A stretch of 64,000 nucleotides of DNA from contig NW_026622886.1 in NCBI RefSeq assembly GCF_023065955.2, positions 13,154,001 through 13,218,000 of the forward strand, written 5' to 3'. Source of the stretch: Ursus arctos (Eukaryota > Chordata > Mammalia > Carnivora > Ursidae). Position 1 is the first letter of the stretch. Each line of letters begins with the position of its first letter. Shown one piece after another: positions 12,375 to 24,700 of this stretch. The notes below the pieces were generated by a model that was not told where the DNA came from, did no database searches, and worked only from the letters and a program-made list of their open reading frames with translations. The translations under genes and the position numbers were made by a program.

Positions 12375-12804
12375 CCCACTTGATTAGCAATCAGGAAAAC
12401 AAGAGTCCCCGACTGGAACGGGTTGCCAGCCAGCAGCAAAACATCTGGCACGTCCCTGAGCTTCTCTCTTCTTTTCCTCGTCTGAAACATGTGATAAATC
12501 ACTGCCTGACCAAACACAGGGGTTAAATAAAAACACAAGCTGGAAAAAGCATAACTTTGAAGTTAACTGAAAGCATGTTTATTACCTAAATGGTTTACAT
12601 TTACGTCTTTTAACCTGAAAAGGTTGTCAGCAGGTATAATTTGCTTTACCCCGAAACAAGTTAAGTCGTCTTTCCTGGCGGGTGGGGAAGGGGGGATTGG
12701 GGATCTACTGCACTGTGTCTCTCCCAGACGCATTTCCCATTCCTCTCTTCTGAGAAACAACTTTCACCCACCACCAGCCCGGCATTTCGGACAGTGCCGA
12801 CCCC

Positions 12805-12908
12805 TCCCTGCTCGGGGGGACACGTGACACAGGGCTGACTAATCAGAGCATCAGACCTCCCTGAGCGGGGATGGTCATGTGACCCAGGCCAGCCAATCGG
12901 AGACAAAG
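12805..12908. repeat. Two tandem diverged ~50-bp units
   Basis: CTCCCTGCTCGGGGGGACACGTGACACAGG... is followed by CTCCCTGAGCGGGGATGGTCATGTGACCCAGG.... Each unit continues into an AATCAGAG / AATCGGAG block. Probably part of an old repeat whose family I cannot name. Confidence 0.55.
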
Positions 12909-13436
12909 AGCTTCAACTCACGGGCTCTTGTGCGAACTCTGGAGAGGTCCCCTCTTTCCATTGGACAGGTTGTAGCCCACGGGCTCCTAGAAGCCATCTC
13001 ACTCCCATCAGGGGAAAACCTGCCTGCGAATGATGCCAACGGAGAGAAAAAGTAGAGCTAGGAGAAGGAGAGAATACATGGAGTTCTGGTACCACTTTTG
13101 GATCCAACCATCCCTTAAGTAAGCTCCACCCCGGGCTTGAGTTAATAGATGCCCCTTTCTTCTTCGACACGTGTGAGTTGGATTTCTGGTGCCTTCACCT
13201 CCATGAGTCTGCACTGATGCAAACTTCTGATACTAATGTTTGAGTCTCTACAAAGATGAACCACTGCGCCCACATGCAAAGCTACAAGAATTAAGAAAAC
13301 ATAAGGTTTAAACTCTATTTACGGGGTCCAAGCGGAGCTAGGATTGTTCCCTGGGTATGTAAACTTCTAGTCGTACCTAGTCGACATGTTGCAATTGAAC
13401 CGAGACACAAATTACTAAAATAAAGAAATATTTCAT

Positions 13437-13442
13437 TTTATT
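13437..13442 (-). terminator. Candidate poly(A) signal 2 of DRAM1
   Basis: AATAAA on the gene strand about 2.3 kb after the stop, followed by T-rich then TTTGTGTC sequence, a plausible downstream element. Confidence 0.4.
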
Positions 13443-13810
13443 TTACTCTTTCAGCCATGAGGCCCAAGGAAATGCAAGTTCATGGAAATTAGAAATAATA
13501 CCGAAATGTGGATGAGACCAGCTTTAGAGGTTTCATGGAATTCGCAGAATGTGATTGTCTGCAGTGATTTTTGGCGTTCTCAGTTTGCCAAGCCAGGTAT
13601 ACCATTTTGTCTAGCCCATCTAACAATTTTGGTGGTAACTGTCGAGGTTGAAGAGAGTTGTCATAGAGTGGTGAAGCCCAAACAACTGAAATGTTTACAG
13701 TACACAAAGCAAAACAGCCAACATTACTGGGTGATACAGACTCTTCATTTATCACTTAACTAGTACACAGTGTGCCAGTGTAACTCTCACTACGCAGCAC
13801 TGCGAACATG

Positions 13811-14010
13811 CCCAGTCATGCCTTCCTTTGTTCGCGCGTCCATTCATGCCTTCAATGATATTAAGCACCTACTATGAACCAGGAGGCACCCTGGTAAATG
13901 CTGGAGTTACAAAGTTAAAGATTAAGGCCCATACTCTGCCCACAGGGAGCTCCCAATCTATCTTGCAAGAGAGATAAGGAAATGAAGAATGACAATGCAC
14001 CATGAGAAGT
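13811..14010 (-). repeat. L2 fragment
   Basis: TAAGCACCTACTATGAACCAGG...CACAGGGAGCTCCCAATCTATCTTG reads as the reversed L2 terminal region. Confidence 0.6.
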
Positions 14011-14977
14011 GCAGGTAAGAAAAGTCTGTTCGAAGTGAGTCCCAACCGTGGATTCATTCTCCTACAGGTTCCATGGCGCAGCTAAGTGACACTTCTCCCC
14101 CATCTTCAGAATAAGGAATGCTTGACATAGTTTCAATCAGTCTTTCATTTCCAGTGTTACTTGGGGAGCCACAGCATTACGACAAGTTGCAACAGACTCA
14201 GACACGGTTATGGGGTTCACACTGCCGGACACACAGGGGACACGGTTTGTCATTGCAGTTGTGGCTGACGGCTTCGTTCACTTGACAGATAGTTACTGAG
14301 GAGCCAGGAAGTGCTCACCACTCCCAGATTTCCTCCCAGGCTGTCCAGGTGGGCCGCTCTGCCCTTGGCATACGCCCTTGAGGTCTGCACCCACTTGGCC
14401 GGCTGCAGATTTGTGGTCTTGAGGGTCTTCAAAGGAAGGCCTTCTCTTCAACTTTCAAATCTAAGCCTTAACATTTCAAGGCCCACTTCTTGCTCCAGAA
14501 GCATTTGCTTTTCCTTTGTCATTTGTGCTTTGGGTGAAAACGTGGAGTCTGTAGGTCTTGCTTAACAAAGGACTGACTCCCATTTCGTACAGTGTGCAAA
14601 CGTCCAGCCACAGGCATTAAAAGGAGGAACAGATAACCTGCCCCCTGCCCCCTCCCCTTTCTCCTCGGTCTCAGACCTGTGTTCTTGTCCACAGGGTTAG
14701 TGGCAAGAAATGAATTCGAGACGTGAGTTTCAGCTTCCGAGTCAGACTGTACGTGTATCACTTTATACTGGTAACAATAAAGGGTGGTTTTACAAATGGT
14801 CTTTTTAATGCTTTTCACAGATTGGCTTTTGTGGAGGTTTGGTATTAACCAAAGGTCTCCTTCCCATAATCCTGCCTTCCACAAATGGTCCCTGAGATAC
14901 TTTCCCTCCTTGCTTATCCAGCAAAGACAACAATCTGGACTCCAGTGGGGTTTTCCTTGTCAGGTGCTCACCTCCAT

Positions 14978-14983
14978 TTTATT
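14978..14983 (-). terminator. Candidate poly(A) signal 1 of DRAM1
   Basis: AATAAA on the gene strand about 750 nt after the stop, with a T/G-rich element some 50 nt further on. Confidence 0.35.
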
Positions 14984-15735
14984 ATTGTTCTAAGGCTTTT
15001 CTAATCTGTCTTGCTGAATTCATTCCACCTGGAATTGGGCCCACTATGGAATGCCAGTTAGCAGCAAGGGTAAAAGCTGTGGCTCTGGGAGCAGGGAGGC
15101 CCACGGGGGATGGAATTTAAAAACTGAGGTCTTCTGTGTTCACTTAGAGTTAATGTGCATAGAGAGAGTAAGGCCTTTCAATAGAAGCATTTTGCTTAGT
15201 TCACTTAAAAATCAGAGTATCCTTGTTAGTGTTCATTTGTTAACTAAATCTTTATGATCATTAGAAATCAAACTTTATAAATGCTCTCATGATATAAAAT
15301 TAGACCATTCATTCTCTAAAAATAAAATTTAAAAATGAATATGCCCTGATTTTACTTGTTAGTGAATTCCTCACTTAGTGTATTCCCACAAATCACTTAC
15401 CCACAAAGAAAACACAAAACAGAATCTGTGCAAAAATAAGAGCTCTCCATTTTCTGTAATACCTTCTCTTTTCCGTAATGAATTTGTTCACGTAAAAAAA
15501 AGTGTCTACTTGGGAAATTATAAAAACGTTGCTACAATGTCATAAGTCTGTACATTCTCTGGGAAAACATACCTTTGGAAATAGTACAACTATTGGGAAT
15601 TCTTAAAGAAATTCGAGTCGTGGACGTGCCGCAGATACATTCCACTCAGGGCCACACTGAAACCCTGTCTGTCCTCCCTGCCACTTCCAGAAATTGTCTG
15701 CGACTCTCACTGAGTGAGGTATCATTCTTCTTTCT

Positions 15736-15780
15736 TCAAACATCATCATTGATTTCTGTGGATATTCTTAGCGTGACACT
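15736..15780 (-). CDS. DRAM1: DRAM1 coding exon 7 with stop codon
   Basis: Residues 225-238 ([14 protein letters not shown]) followed by TGA at 15738-15736. The acceptor is TTAACAG|A. This is the cytosolic tail. The last three residues differ from the human ending as I remember it. The exon continues as the 3' UTR toward lower coordinates. Confidence 0.96.
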   Translation of the reverse strand, partial: SVTLRISTEINDDV

Positions 15781-18700
15781 CTGTTAAATACAGAAGAAAA
15801 AGGTTCCGGAGAAGGCAAACTGGTGCCAGCTACAGAAAGCCCCACGGCTCTGCACCTGCCCTCAGAGATGACCTCACTACGGTTTCGGCAGAGCTGGAGT
15901 TGGGTCTGGAAGAATTTTCTTGGTTTTTTATATCCTTTTAGCTAAGAATTCACTTGTCTCAAAATGTAAAATTTTCTCTGTTGTCAAACCTGATAAGGTC
16001 CCACCTTCTCTCTGCCTTGGGAACATTTTTCAACAACAAACTTTTGTTTATTAAAAGGACATATTGCCTATTACTTGGAACGAGTAAGCGAGGCCTGCTC
16101 AGAAAGCTAATAACCAGGATATATGACTATGAGCAACCAGGGGGCAGAGGACATATGAAAATTTCATTGTTTGGGAGAGCTGTTAGCGAGGCTTCCCTTA
16201 GGGAATAAACTAAACTGTATAATATTTACGTATTTTTTCAAACATGTAAGAGTGAAAAGAAAGATAGTGCTCTTACTTTTTTTAAGTGTAAGAAATGTTC
16301 TATGGCGTTCTCCTAACCCTAACTGTCAGCAATTTGTAACACATGAACTGATAAATACCTACCTGGAAATCGTGGATGAATGTTAGGAAGTAGAAGATGA
16401 AACCAAAGGCCACTGTCCATTCGCAGATTGCACTCACTACGTGATATATATAATCCTAAAAGCAACAATAAAGAACCAGAATTTAGCCTGAATACATTCA
16501 CTGTAGTGCATGTACTGAAATCAAACGCTGGCCAGACCAGAGAGGGCAGTTGTCGGGTGAGCATAGATCAACCCCCTTGAGAACACACCGTGAGCAAGGC
16601 CCGGTGGATGAACACCAGGGCACTGCCCAATGAGAACACAGACACAATTCTCCCAAAAGTTCTGCAGGCTCACATACACTCTGGTTTTAAGATGAGACTG
16701 GGAAGCAAATTTTGACTCAAGAGAAGAAAGAATTTCCCACTCAAGGTGTGACTTGCTCTCCCACTGCTAGGAATCCCGAAGTTGAAATGCATGCTTAAAA
16801 ACCACTGAGTCAGCTTTTGGGCCCTTATTAAAAAGAACGAGTGCGCACACCCAGAGGGGACTGGCTGTCACCACTGGCTGTGGGTTTCCTTGTTACTATA
16901 GAAAATGTCTTTTCGGAACACAGCTCTGCTTAATGCTATAAGGTAAACATAACCACAAAGCGAAGGCTAAGGAGACAGGGACACGGTAACTATCTCATTG
17001 GGGGCTGAGGTGAGAGAATGGAAGGCAAGAGTGGAAGGCTTTAATTGGGGGTTCCTCCTATGGAGGCCAAACAATTGATAAAAATAAATGGAACGGATGG
17101 TTGCAAAAAGAGAGGGAGGACGGGGAACCCCCTCCTCATCAGCCCAATTCCATTTTCACCGAATGGGAAAATATGACCCCGATGTTGCTTTAAGAGATTA
17201 AGAAAAAAGCCTGTGCGCCAGCGCGTGCGTGCATGTGTGGTGTGTGTGTGTGTGTGTGGTGTGATCTCTCCTGATTTTTAAATGTGGTGAATTACTGTCA
17301 AAGCATTTTTAAACATCCAAAGTTCACCCGGGTGCCTCAGTCAGTTAAGCATCCCACTCTTGATCTCAGCTCAGGTCTTGATCTCAGGGTTGTGAGTTCA
17401 AGCCCCGGTTGTGAGTTCCATGCTGGGTGTGGAACCTACTTAAATACAATACAAGAAAATAAACACTGAATGAAAACTGCATGTCTGCATTCTGACTTGA
17501 GCCCACATGCCCAATGAAGCCTGTGGACTGTGAACAGTTCTCCGATTTCAAATAGTGACCTATTCTTTTTTCCTCGACTTCCCTTTCTGCTTTGCTAGGT
17601 TATACGCATGACACACAAATAGGCTGGCTTGCGTCTGCAGGTTGAAATTATCAATGAGATAATTATCAATGAGAGAGAGCACCTGTCCCCACGGAACACA
17701 AATAGGCTGGGTTGCGTGGAGAGAGCACCTGTCCCCCATGGAAAGGGGACAGGTGCTCTCTCTGATCCAGTTTTCATCCATGAAGATGCATTGGGTGCAT
17801 CAAACCACAGCCACCACTCCTCGCTCTCCGCATGCGTGTTCACATCCATCCCTGTCCTGGGCCAGCTCACACTGGGGAGAACCTGATCAGTCTATGCTGG
17901 GGGTAGAGAACGGAGGCCCCTACCTCCTTTTGGGGACATTAGCAGGAGATCCACCTCATCCTTCATCGTTTCTTTAGCCTATTTCATGAAAGCGCACAGA
18001 ACTAGGAGTGCACACTCCTCCCCTGCACTTGTGGGAACGGAGGCGACGCTCTAATCCCCTTGCTACGTAAAATGGGGCAATGATATTAAAACTCTCACCA
18101 CCCCTACCAAGGAAGTCAATGCACAGGAATGTGCTGTACAAGCTCCCAAGCCCTCCACGGAAGTCTGGGGCAGTACCCGGGCAATTATTCCACTCAGTGA
18201 ATTAACGTAAAGGGTTTTGCGTGCATTCATTGATAATGGGAACAGAACGCAATGCAGGAGCGGCATGGTGCTTTATGGCTGGAGCAGAAAATGAGGTACT
18301 TTTCACATTTTTAATTTAGAAAATGAAATGAAAAACAATTTTTAATTGCCTGGGGGAAACACGGAGAAATCCTTCCCAGCAGCTGGTTTTTTGCTTGATT
18401 TGTGGTGGAAGATCGCCCCCCAGTGGCCGAACTCGTAAAGTACACCCGAAGCCGCCCCCTTGTGAGGTCTCGCTTTCAGAAAGGACTTTTTTTTTTTAAA
18501 TTTCTGCCTGGATTTCTCTTCCTCACCATTTTCAGTGTCTCCGTAGTCTCTCTCTTTCTCTTTTTTAAGATTTGATTTATTTATTTGAGAGAGAGACAGA
18601 GACAGAGCATAAGCAGGGTCAGAAGGCCAAGGGAGAAGCAGACTCCCCTCTGAGCAGGGAGCCAGGCGCAGGACTGGATCCCAGGACCCTGAGATCGTGA

Positions 18701-21700
18701 CCTGCGCTGAAGGCAGAGTCTTCACTGACTGAGCCACCCAGGCGCCCCTTCTGCGTAGTCTCCTGCAGGCTTCCCTCACATGCCAGAATGTGGAAAATCC
18801 CGATCCCGCTTGGCCCTTAAGCCACCATGTTATTTCTCCTCTCCCCTCCCAACATTGGACTGAGAGCTGAATGAATGAACCACCCCCTCACCATTTCTTC
18901 ACCCTTCTGCAATTGGCTTCTAAAGCCAACATTTTACTGAAACTGCTTTGTGAAAAACATCAGTAACTCCCCCGTCCCCTGAAAAACGGCTGTTCTCCCA
19001 CCAACTGTCCTCTCCTGGGCGTCATTCATTCCCCACATGGCGTCTAGATGAGCCACCGCTCTGCGTACCTCGTGGCTGGAGTCCATCTCAACTCCAAACA
19101 TTCAATTCCTGGTGTTCTGACGTTTGGGCTGGAAATGACCCATCACTCTACCCCATGCCCTGTTAGTTCCAGCCCCCCACGGTCTAGTCCCACCAGTAAC
19201 TGGGCAGTTCTCCTTAATGTTTCACTACAGCCTCAGATTTATTCCTGTTTGGGACTCTGCTGCCTCTGCTCATGGGGACAGATTCTTCGCTTCCCCCAAG
19301 ATAAAATTTGGAAGTCCTCTTTGATTCATGTCCTTCTATTCTCGTGTCTGTCACTTGACAGCACCCATAAATATTTCCCCTTTGTACTTGCACCCTAGGC
19401 TAATCTTTTTTTTAATTCATTTTTTGAAAGTTTTAAATTTTAGTTTCTGCATAGTTAAGTGTTCACTGGTTTCAGGTGCACAATATAGCGATTCAACACT
19501 TCCACACGTCACCTGGTGCTCATCACAGCGAGCGCCCTCCTCAATCCCCTTCACCTGTTCCACCCATCCCCCACTCGCTGCCCCTCCGATAACCGTCAGT
19601 TTATTCTCTATAATCAAGAGTCTGTTTCTTGGTTTGTCTCTCTCTTTTTCCTTTGTCCATTTGTTTTGTTTCTTAAATTCCATATTTATATGAGTGAAAT
19701 GTTTTTTGTCTTTCTCTGACTTATTCACTTAGCATTATACTCTCTAGCTCCAACCATGTTGCTTCAAATGGCAAGATTTCATTCTTTTTATGGCTGAGTA
19801 ATACTCCACTGTGTATATAAACCACACCGCCTTTATCCGTTCATCCATGGATGGGCCCTTGGGCAGCTTCCATCATTTGGCTATTGTAAATAATGCTGCA
19901 ATAAACATAGGGGTGCATGTAACTCTTTGAATTAATGTTTTTGTATTTGGGGGTAAATACCCAGTACTGTTATTACTGGATCATATGCTAGCTCTATTTT
20001 TAACTTTTTGAGGAACCTCCATACTGTTTTCCACAGTGGCTGCACCAGTTTGCATTCCCACCAACAGTGAACAAGGGTTCCCCTTTCTCCACATCCTCAC
20101 CAACACTTGTTGTTTCTTGTGTTGTTGATTTTAGCCGTTCTGGCAGGTGTGAGGTGCTATCTCATTGTGGTTTTGATTTGCATTTCCCCGATGAGTGATG
20201 TGGAGCCCCCAGGCGAACCTTGGTTTGAAATCTAGAGAACTGCCTTCTCCCTGCCTCCCTAACTCCAGGCTCTCTCCTCAGCCCTTCACCCCAGGATTGC
20301 TTCTGACTACTATGTACCTGCTAATATTCTTTCAGTGCACTTGCCTGTTCACGAGCCTTCCAAAGCTCATTCTGGTCGCCCACATCAAGTAGGAGCCTCT
20401 CTGCCTACCTCTTACCGCTCTATACAAACTCCCTGCCCGCACAGACAGCCCTGACCACGTTTATTCTCCAGTTCATCCTGAAACAAAGGGATCTCATCCG
20501 CTCTGCTTAACACTCCCTGCCTCCTCTGACCTCCACACACCTGAATTCACATCGGCCCCCTGCTATTAAGTGTCCGGCCTCTTTTGATGAGGAAATTCAA
20601 TTAGGAATTCAAAATTTTGAAAATAGTTTTGAAAATAATCCCCAGGAACCAGGTTCAACAATCATATTGAAGATGAGTTAAATTTTACCTTTTCTTTTGG
20701 ATTCCACTCCAGCTTGGTTATAGAAATTAACGAAGCACAGGCAATCACTAAGAAAGGGAAATTGTTAAGGAAGCTCCAAAAAAAAAAAAAAACCAAACAA
20801 AAAATAAAAACCAAAAAACAAAAAAAAAAACCCAGGTCTTTTAATGTTAAGACTATTCTTCCAATCATCATCACACAGCTAAAATGTTAATACCAACATT
20901 TCTGCGATCAGACCAGTTCTATCAGCTTCTTATAATCTCAAACTTGAGTTCGATTGTGACAGCATTTAAATTATAACATGGACTTACAGGGGTTCCTCAC
21001 CAATACTTTGTCGGTTACGTATGGTCAAATTTTCATCTGTGGCTCCATTTTGTTCCACTGTGCTTTCTAAATTTGGTCAAAATGGCAGATGGGTACTCTT
21101 CCCCTAAAATACTATTTTCCCTAAATAAAAGTATTGAATAAAAATACTCTTTCCCTAAAATCCTATTTTCAAGGCAACAGCTTTAAGGAAAAATTAACAT
21201 TTCCAAGTACCAAAGCATCACAAACTACCAAGGTCCCTCTACAAAAACAAGCTACAGATTCAAACTACCGTCTTTAAAAAACAGACTTATTCCATCAAGT
21301 CATTGGGTACAAGCGGAGTCGTTCCTTTCTGGCCCAAAGGGTTTACAAATCAAAGAGATACATCCTACCTCTGACCTTAGAGGATACCCAGAGAGGCCAA
21401 ACAGTGTCGGGGACTGAGGCTAGAGCCTCCACGGGCCGTCTGCACGAGGCTGATGACAGCCATTCCATGGAGCTTAGGAAGGCAAAAGAGAAAGCTAGAC
21501 ATGAGATGCTCTTAAAATGCTTTTGCAAACAGTTATGAACTCAAAGCTTTGAGTCAATGCTAAGTTTAGAACTTCCCCTGAATTCAGAGTCAGCACCTCC
21601 TCTCCCTGCCCTCCCTACCCCCCAATATTTTGCAATTCTTAACACTTCTCAGTTTCTCAAAAGAAAAGATTTTCTGATCATGTCATTACCATATTTCTGT

Positions 21701-24700
21701 TTCTAATAGTTTAAAAGCCTCTTAATTCTTTGTTCTTGAGTTCTATCTTCTGTGTATCAGGTATGCTATGGGGAGGAAGGGGGCGACAGAGAAAACTCTG
21801 GCAAAACAGACTCGGTGTTGGTCTTGGAAACATCACAGCCTTGTCGGATGAAGCCCAGGGAATATGCTGTATTAAGACAGAAAAGAATAGGGCACGATGA
21901 TGACTCAGAGGGAAAATTATGAATTCAGAGTGGAATGGGATTGGAGGGGTCAGGAAAGGCTTCACTGAGTTGAGCCTAATGTAAGTGGAGGCTTGAGGAG
22001 CTCTCTAGAGCAGCGTCACCCCAGAAATTAATGCCAGCCACATGCGTAAGGTAAAATATTCTACGATAGCCAGGCAGCCTCTCCTCTGCTGCCCTACCCG
22101 CTTCTCCCTTGGGGTGTATTCAATAAACTTCTATCTCCTTAAAAAAAAATTCTACTGTAGCAGTTACACTAAAAAAAAACTAAAAAGAACCAAATGAGGG
22201 GCACCTGGCTGTCTCAACTGGTAGAGCACGTGACTCCTAATCTCAGGATTGTGAGGTTGGGCCACATGTTGGGGTATAGAGATTACTTAAAAATAAAATC
22301 TTAAAAACAAATAAATAGAACAAAATGAAATTAATTTTAATGATATATCTTATCTAACCCAATATATCAAAAATATTATCATTAAAACAAATACTGATAA
22401 AAAGAATAATGAGATATTTTACATTCTCCTTTTCTTTCTTCTTACATCTTTGAAATCGGTGTGGTTTTTACACTTAACTGCACGTCCCCATGTGGACCAG
22501 CCACATTTCACGCGCTCAGTAGCCTCATGCGGCTAGTGGCTACCGTATTGGGCAGCTCAACTCTAGAAAACAAGGTGGAGGAGGATAACCCAGCCAGGTA
22601 GAAGAGACTGAGCAAAAGCAGAGAACAGGAAACAGGCAAGTCCAGGGGAGACCATGTGAGAATGAGGTCAAAAAAACAGGCAGGCTCATGGGGCACCCGG
22701 GTGGCTCAGTCGGTGAAGCGTCCGACTCTTGGTTTCAGCTCAGGTCGTGATCTCATGGGTCATGAGGTCAAAGTCTCACATGGGGCTCCGAGCACAGTGA
22801 GGAGTCTGTTTGAGATTCTCTCTTTCTAAAATAAGTGAATCAATAAAATCGTTAAAAAAAAATACTCAAGAGGCAGTCTCAGACTGTGTCTCAAGCAAAG
22901 GAACCTGGGCTTCACACTGTTCGTGATTTTGTGAAGGCTTCTGAAAGCGTTGGGAGCCAGGTGCAAGATGGACAGTCTCGCAGGGAGGGCTCAGAAGCAG
23001 GATCCTAGCAACTGCCTCATTTGTGTTTCAGTTTCTTCATTAGTCAAGTGAGGATGTTTCACAGAAATATTGCAGTAAGAAGAGACAAGGGCATTTTAAA
23101 GATATTTTGAAATCTTTGTAAAGAAATATAAATACCATGCTAATGCTTGGACAAAAGATGCTTCCATATGGATGAATTCATTCGAGGTAATTTAATACAG
23201 GGACATGACCTGTTTCTGTTTGGGGATGCTCTCCCTTGGCATGGCTCCTAAGAACCGCCTAGAAATGGGAACTATTTACATGTGAAACTCTGAGGTCTGA
23301 AATGCTTATTCTTGCTAAAATTCTCTCTGATTTTAACATCTAGAGATGGGTGTCTCAAGTTGGAAGCAAGCAAAGGTTTCCCTACACCAAGAAACTTTGG
23401 CTTTTAACACTACAAACACTGCTACTACAATTTTTACAATTAACACAAGCTAAAAGTTTTAAGTAGATACATTTGGAGAGAAACAGGAGTGTCTTCAATC
23501 CATAAATAGGACAAGGAAATTGCGAAGGAACTAACTTTGTAACGAGGCTATGCATTTTGTTTAAATTTCTCAACAGCAGGATTTGCTTCCTCTGCTCTTG
23601 GAAATTTTGTAACTAAAAATTTCCTTCCGTAAGACAAAAAACAAAAAAACAAAAAACAAAAAACCCACCAAAACAAAGCCCAAAACTGTACTTAGAAGCT
23701 CTGATTTAAAAGAGAAACGCAAAACTTACTATTCAGAAGCGCACAGTGCATTTTCACTCAAGCTTGTCCACTTCATACCACAGCCCAATCCAGACTAACA
23801 ACGTCTCCGCTAATAAAATAGTGGCTATTTTTCTACCGTCTGACAGGAATCACCATCTTTTGATGGCTCTGCAGGTTTTCTCTGATAGGACTGCAGATGG
23901 TATTTCGAAAGATGGGGGGGCGCCTGGGTGGCACAGCGGTTAAGCGTCTGCCTTCGGCTCAGGGCGTGATCCCGGGCGTTATGGGATCGAGCCCCACATC
24001 AGGCTCCTCCGCTATGAGCCTGCTTCTTCCACTCCCACTCCCCATGCTTGTGTTCCCTCTCTCGCTGGCTGTCTCCATCTCTGTCAAATAAATAAATAAA
24101 AAATCTTTAAAAAAAAAAAAAAGAAAGATGGGGAATTTTTCACGTCTTAAAGACACAGCTTTTTTTTTTTCCTGTTAAGTACCTCTAGAAAGAAAGAGAG
24201 AAAGATCACGCTTTCGTTTCCTTTAAACCAGAACGCACAAGCATAAAAATTGATACTTTCTTTTCACATTGTTGACTTAGAAAATGGGATGAGATTTCAT
24301 TTTGAAACTGGAATCAGAGAAGGCTAACAGGAGAAGGCTAAACATATTTCAACTGACTTGGAAATAAATGATAGAGCTTTTTAAAACCTCTTAACACAGA
24401 CGAGTTAATCGAACCATCTAATAAATCACCAACGTACAGGGTGAGGCAGAGTACGAGCTCTCGGGACTTCCCAGGGCCGTTACTTTAAGTACAGTATCAA
24501 TATTTGGTGTCTTTGACCAAGCACTACAAAGAAAAATAAATATTTTCACACGGCTTATGAAACTTTCCTTGTTTCAAGGAAAGTAAACAGACTAAAGTGT
24601 TTCGACGTTTCCATTCTCCTTGCACACATTCCCCCCCAAAGATTGTTTTGATCTAACCAGACAATGTTGAGATATTTTCTTAACGATTTATACTTGTCTC

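Larger units (their letters stand above)
12578..15735 (-). other. DRAM1: DRAM1 3' UTR and immediate 3' flank, end not fixed
   Basis: Unique sequence with no open reading frame follows the stop codon. Minus-strand AATAAA motifs lie at 14983-14978, 13442-13437 and 12583-12578. The first has a T/G-rich stretch about 50 nt downstream; the second is followed by a T-rich tract and TTTGTGTC. An old L2-like piece (13811-14010) would sit inside the UTR if the second or third signal is used. Which is used cannot be decided from sequence alone. Confidence 0.45.
16456..20688 (-). other. DRAM1 intron 5 (4233 bp)
   Basis: Holds a (GT)n tract, two CAN-SINEs, the 17.6-17.8 kb hairpin and a reversed L1. The stretches 16456-17215, 17770-18540 and 18763-19403 contain nothing I can name; 20204-20688 resembles a degenerate L2 or similar but is not assigned. 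Confidence 0.85.

Noticed and set aside
17614..17763. Repeat cluster as a CRISPR-like array
   Set aside because: Only two direct copies, no regular spacers, and an inverted third copy in a mammalian intron.
18342..18779. A 145-codon minus-strand frame
   Set aside because: It contains a CAN-SINE read in its sense direction; recurrent SINE peptides such as PGSWDPVL appear in many frames here.
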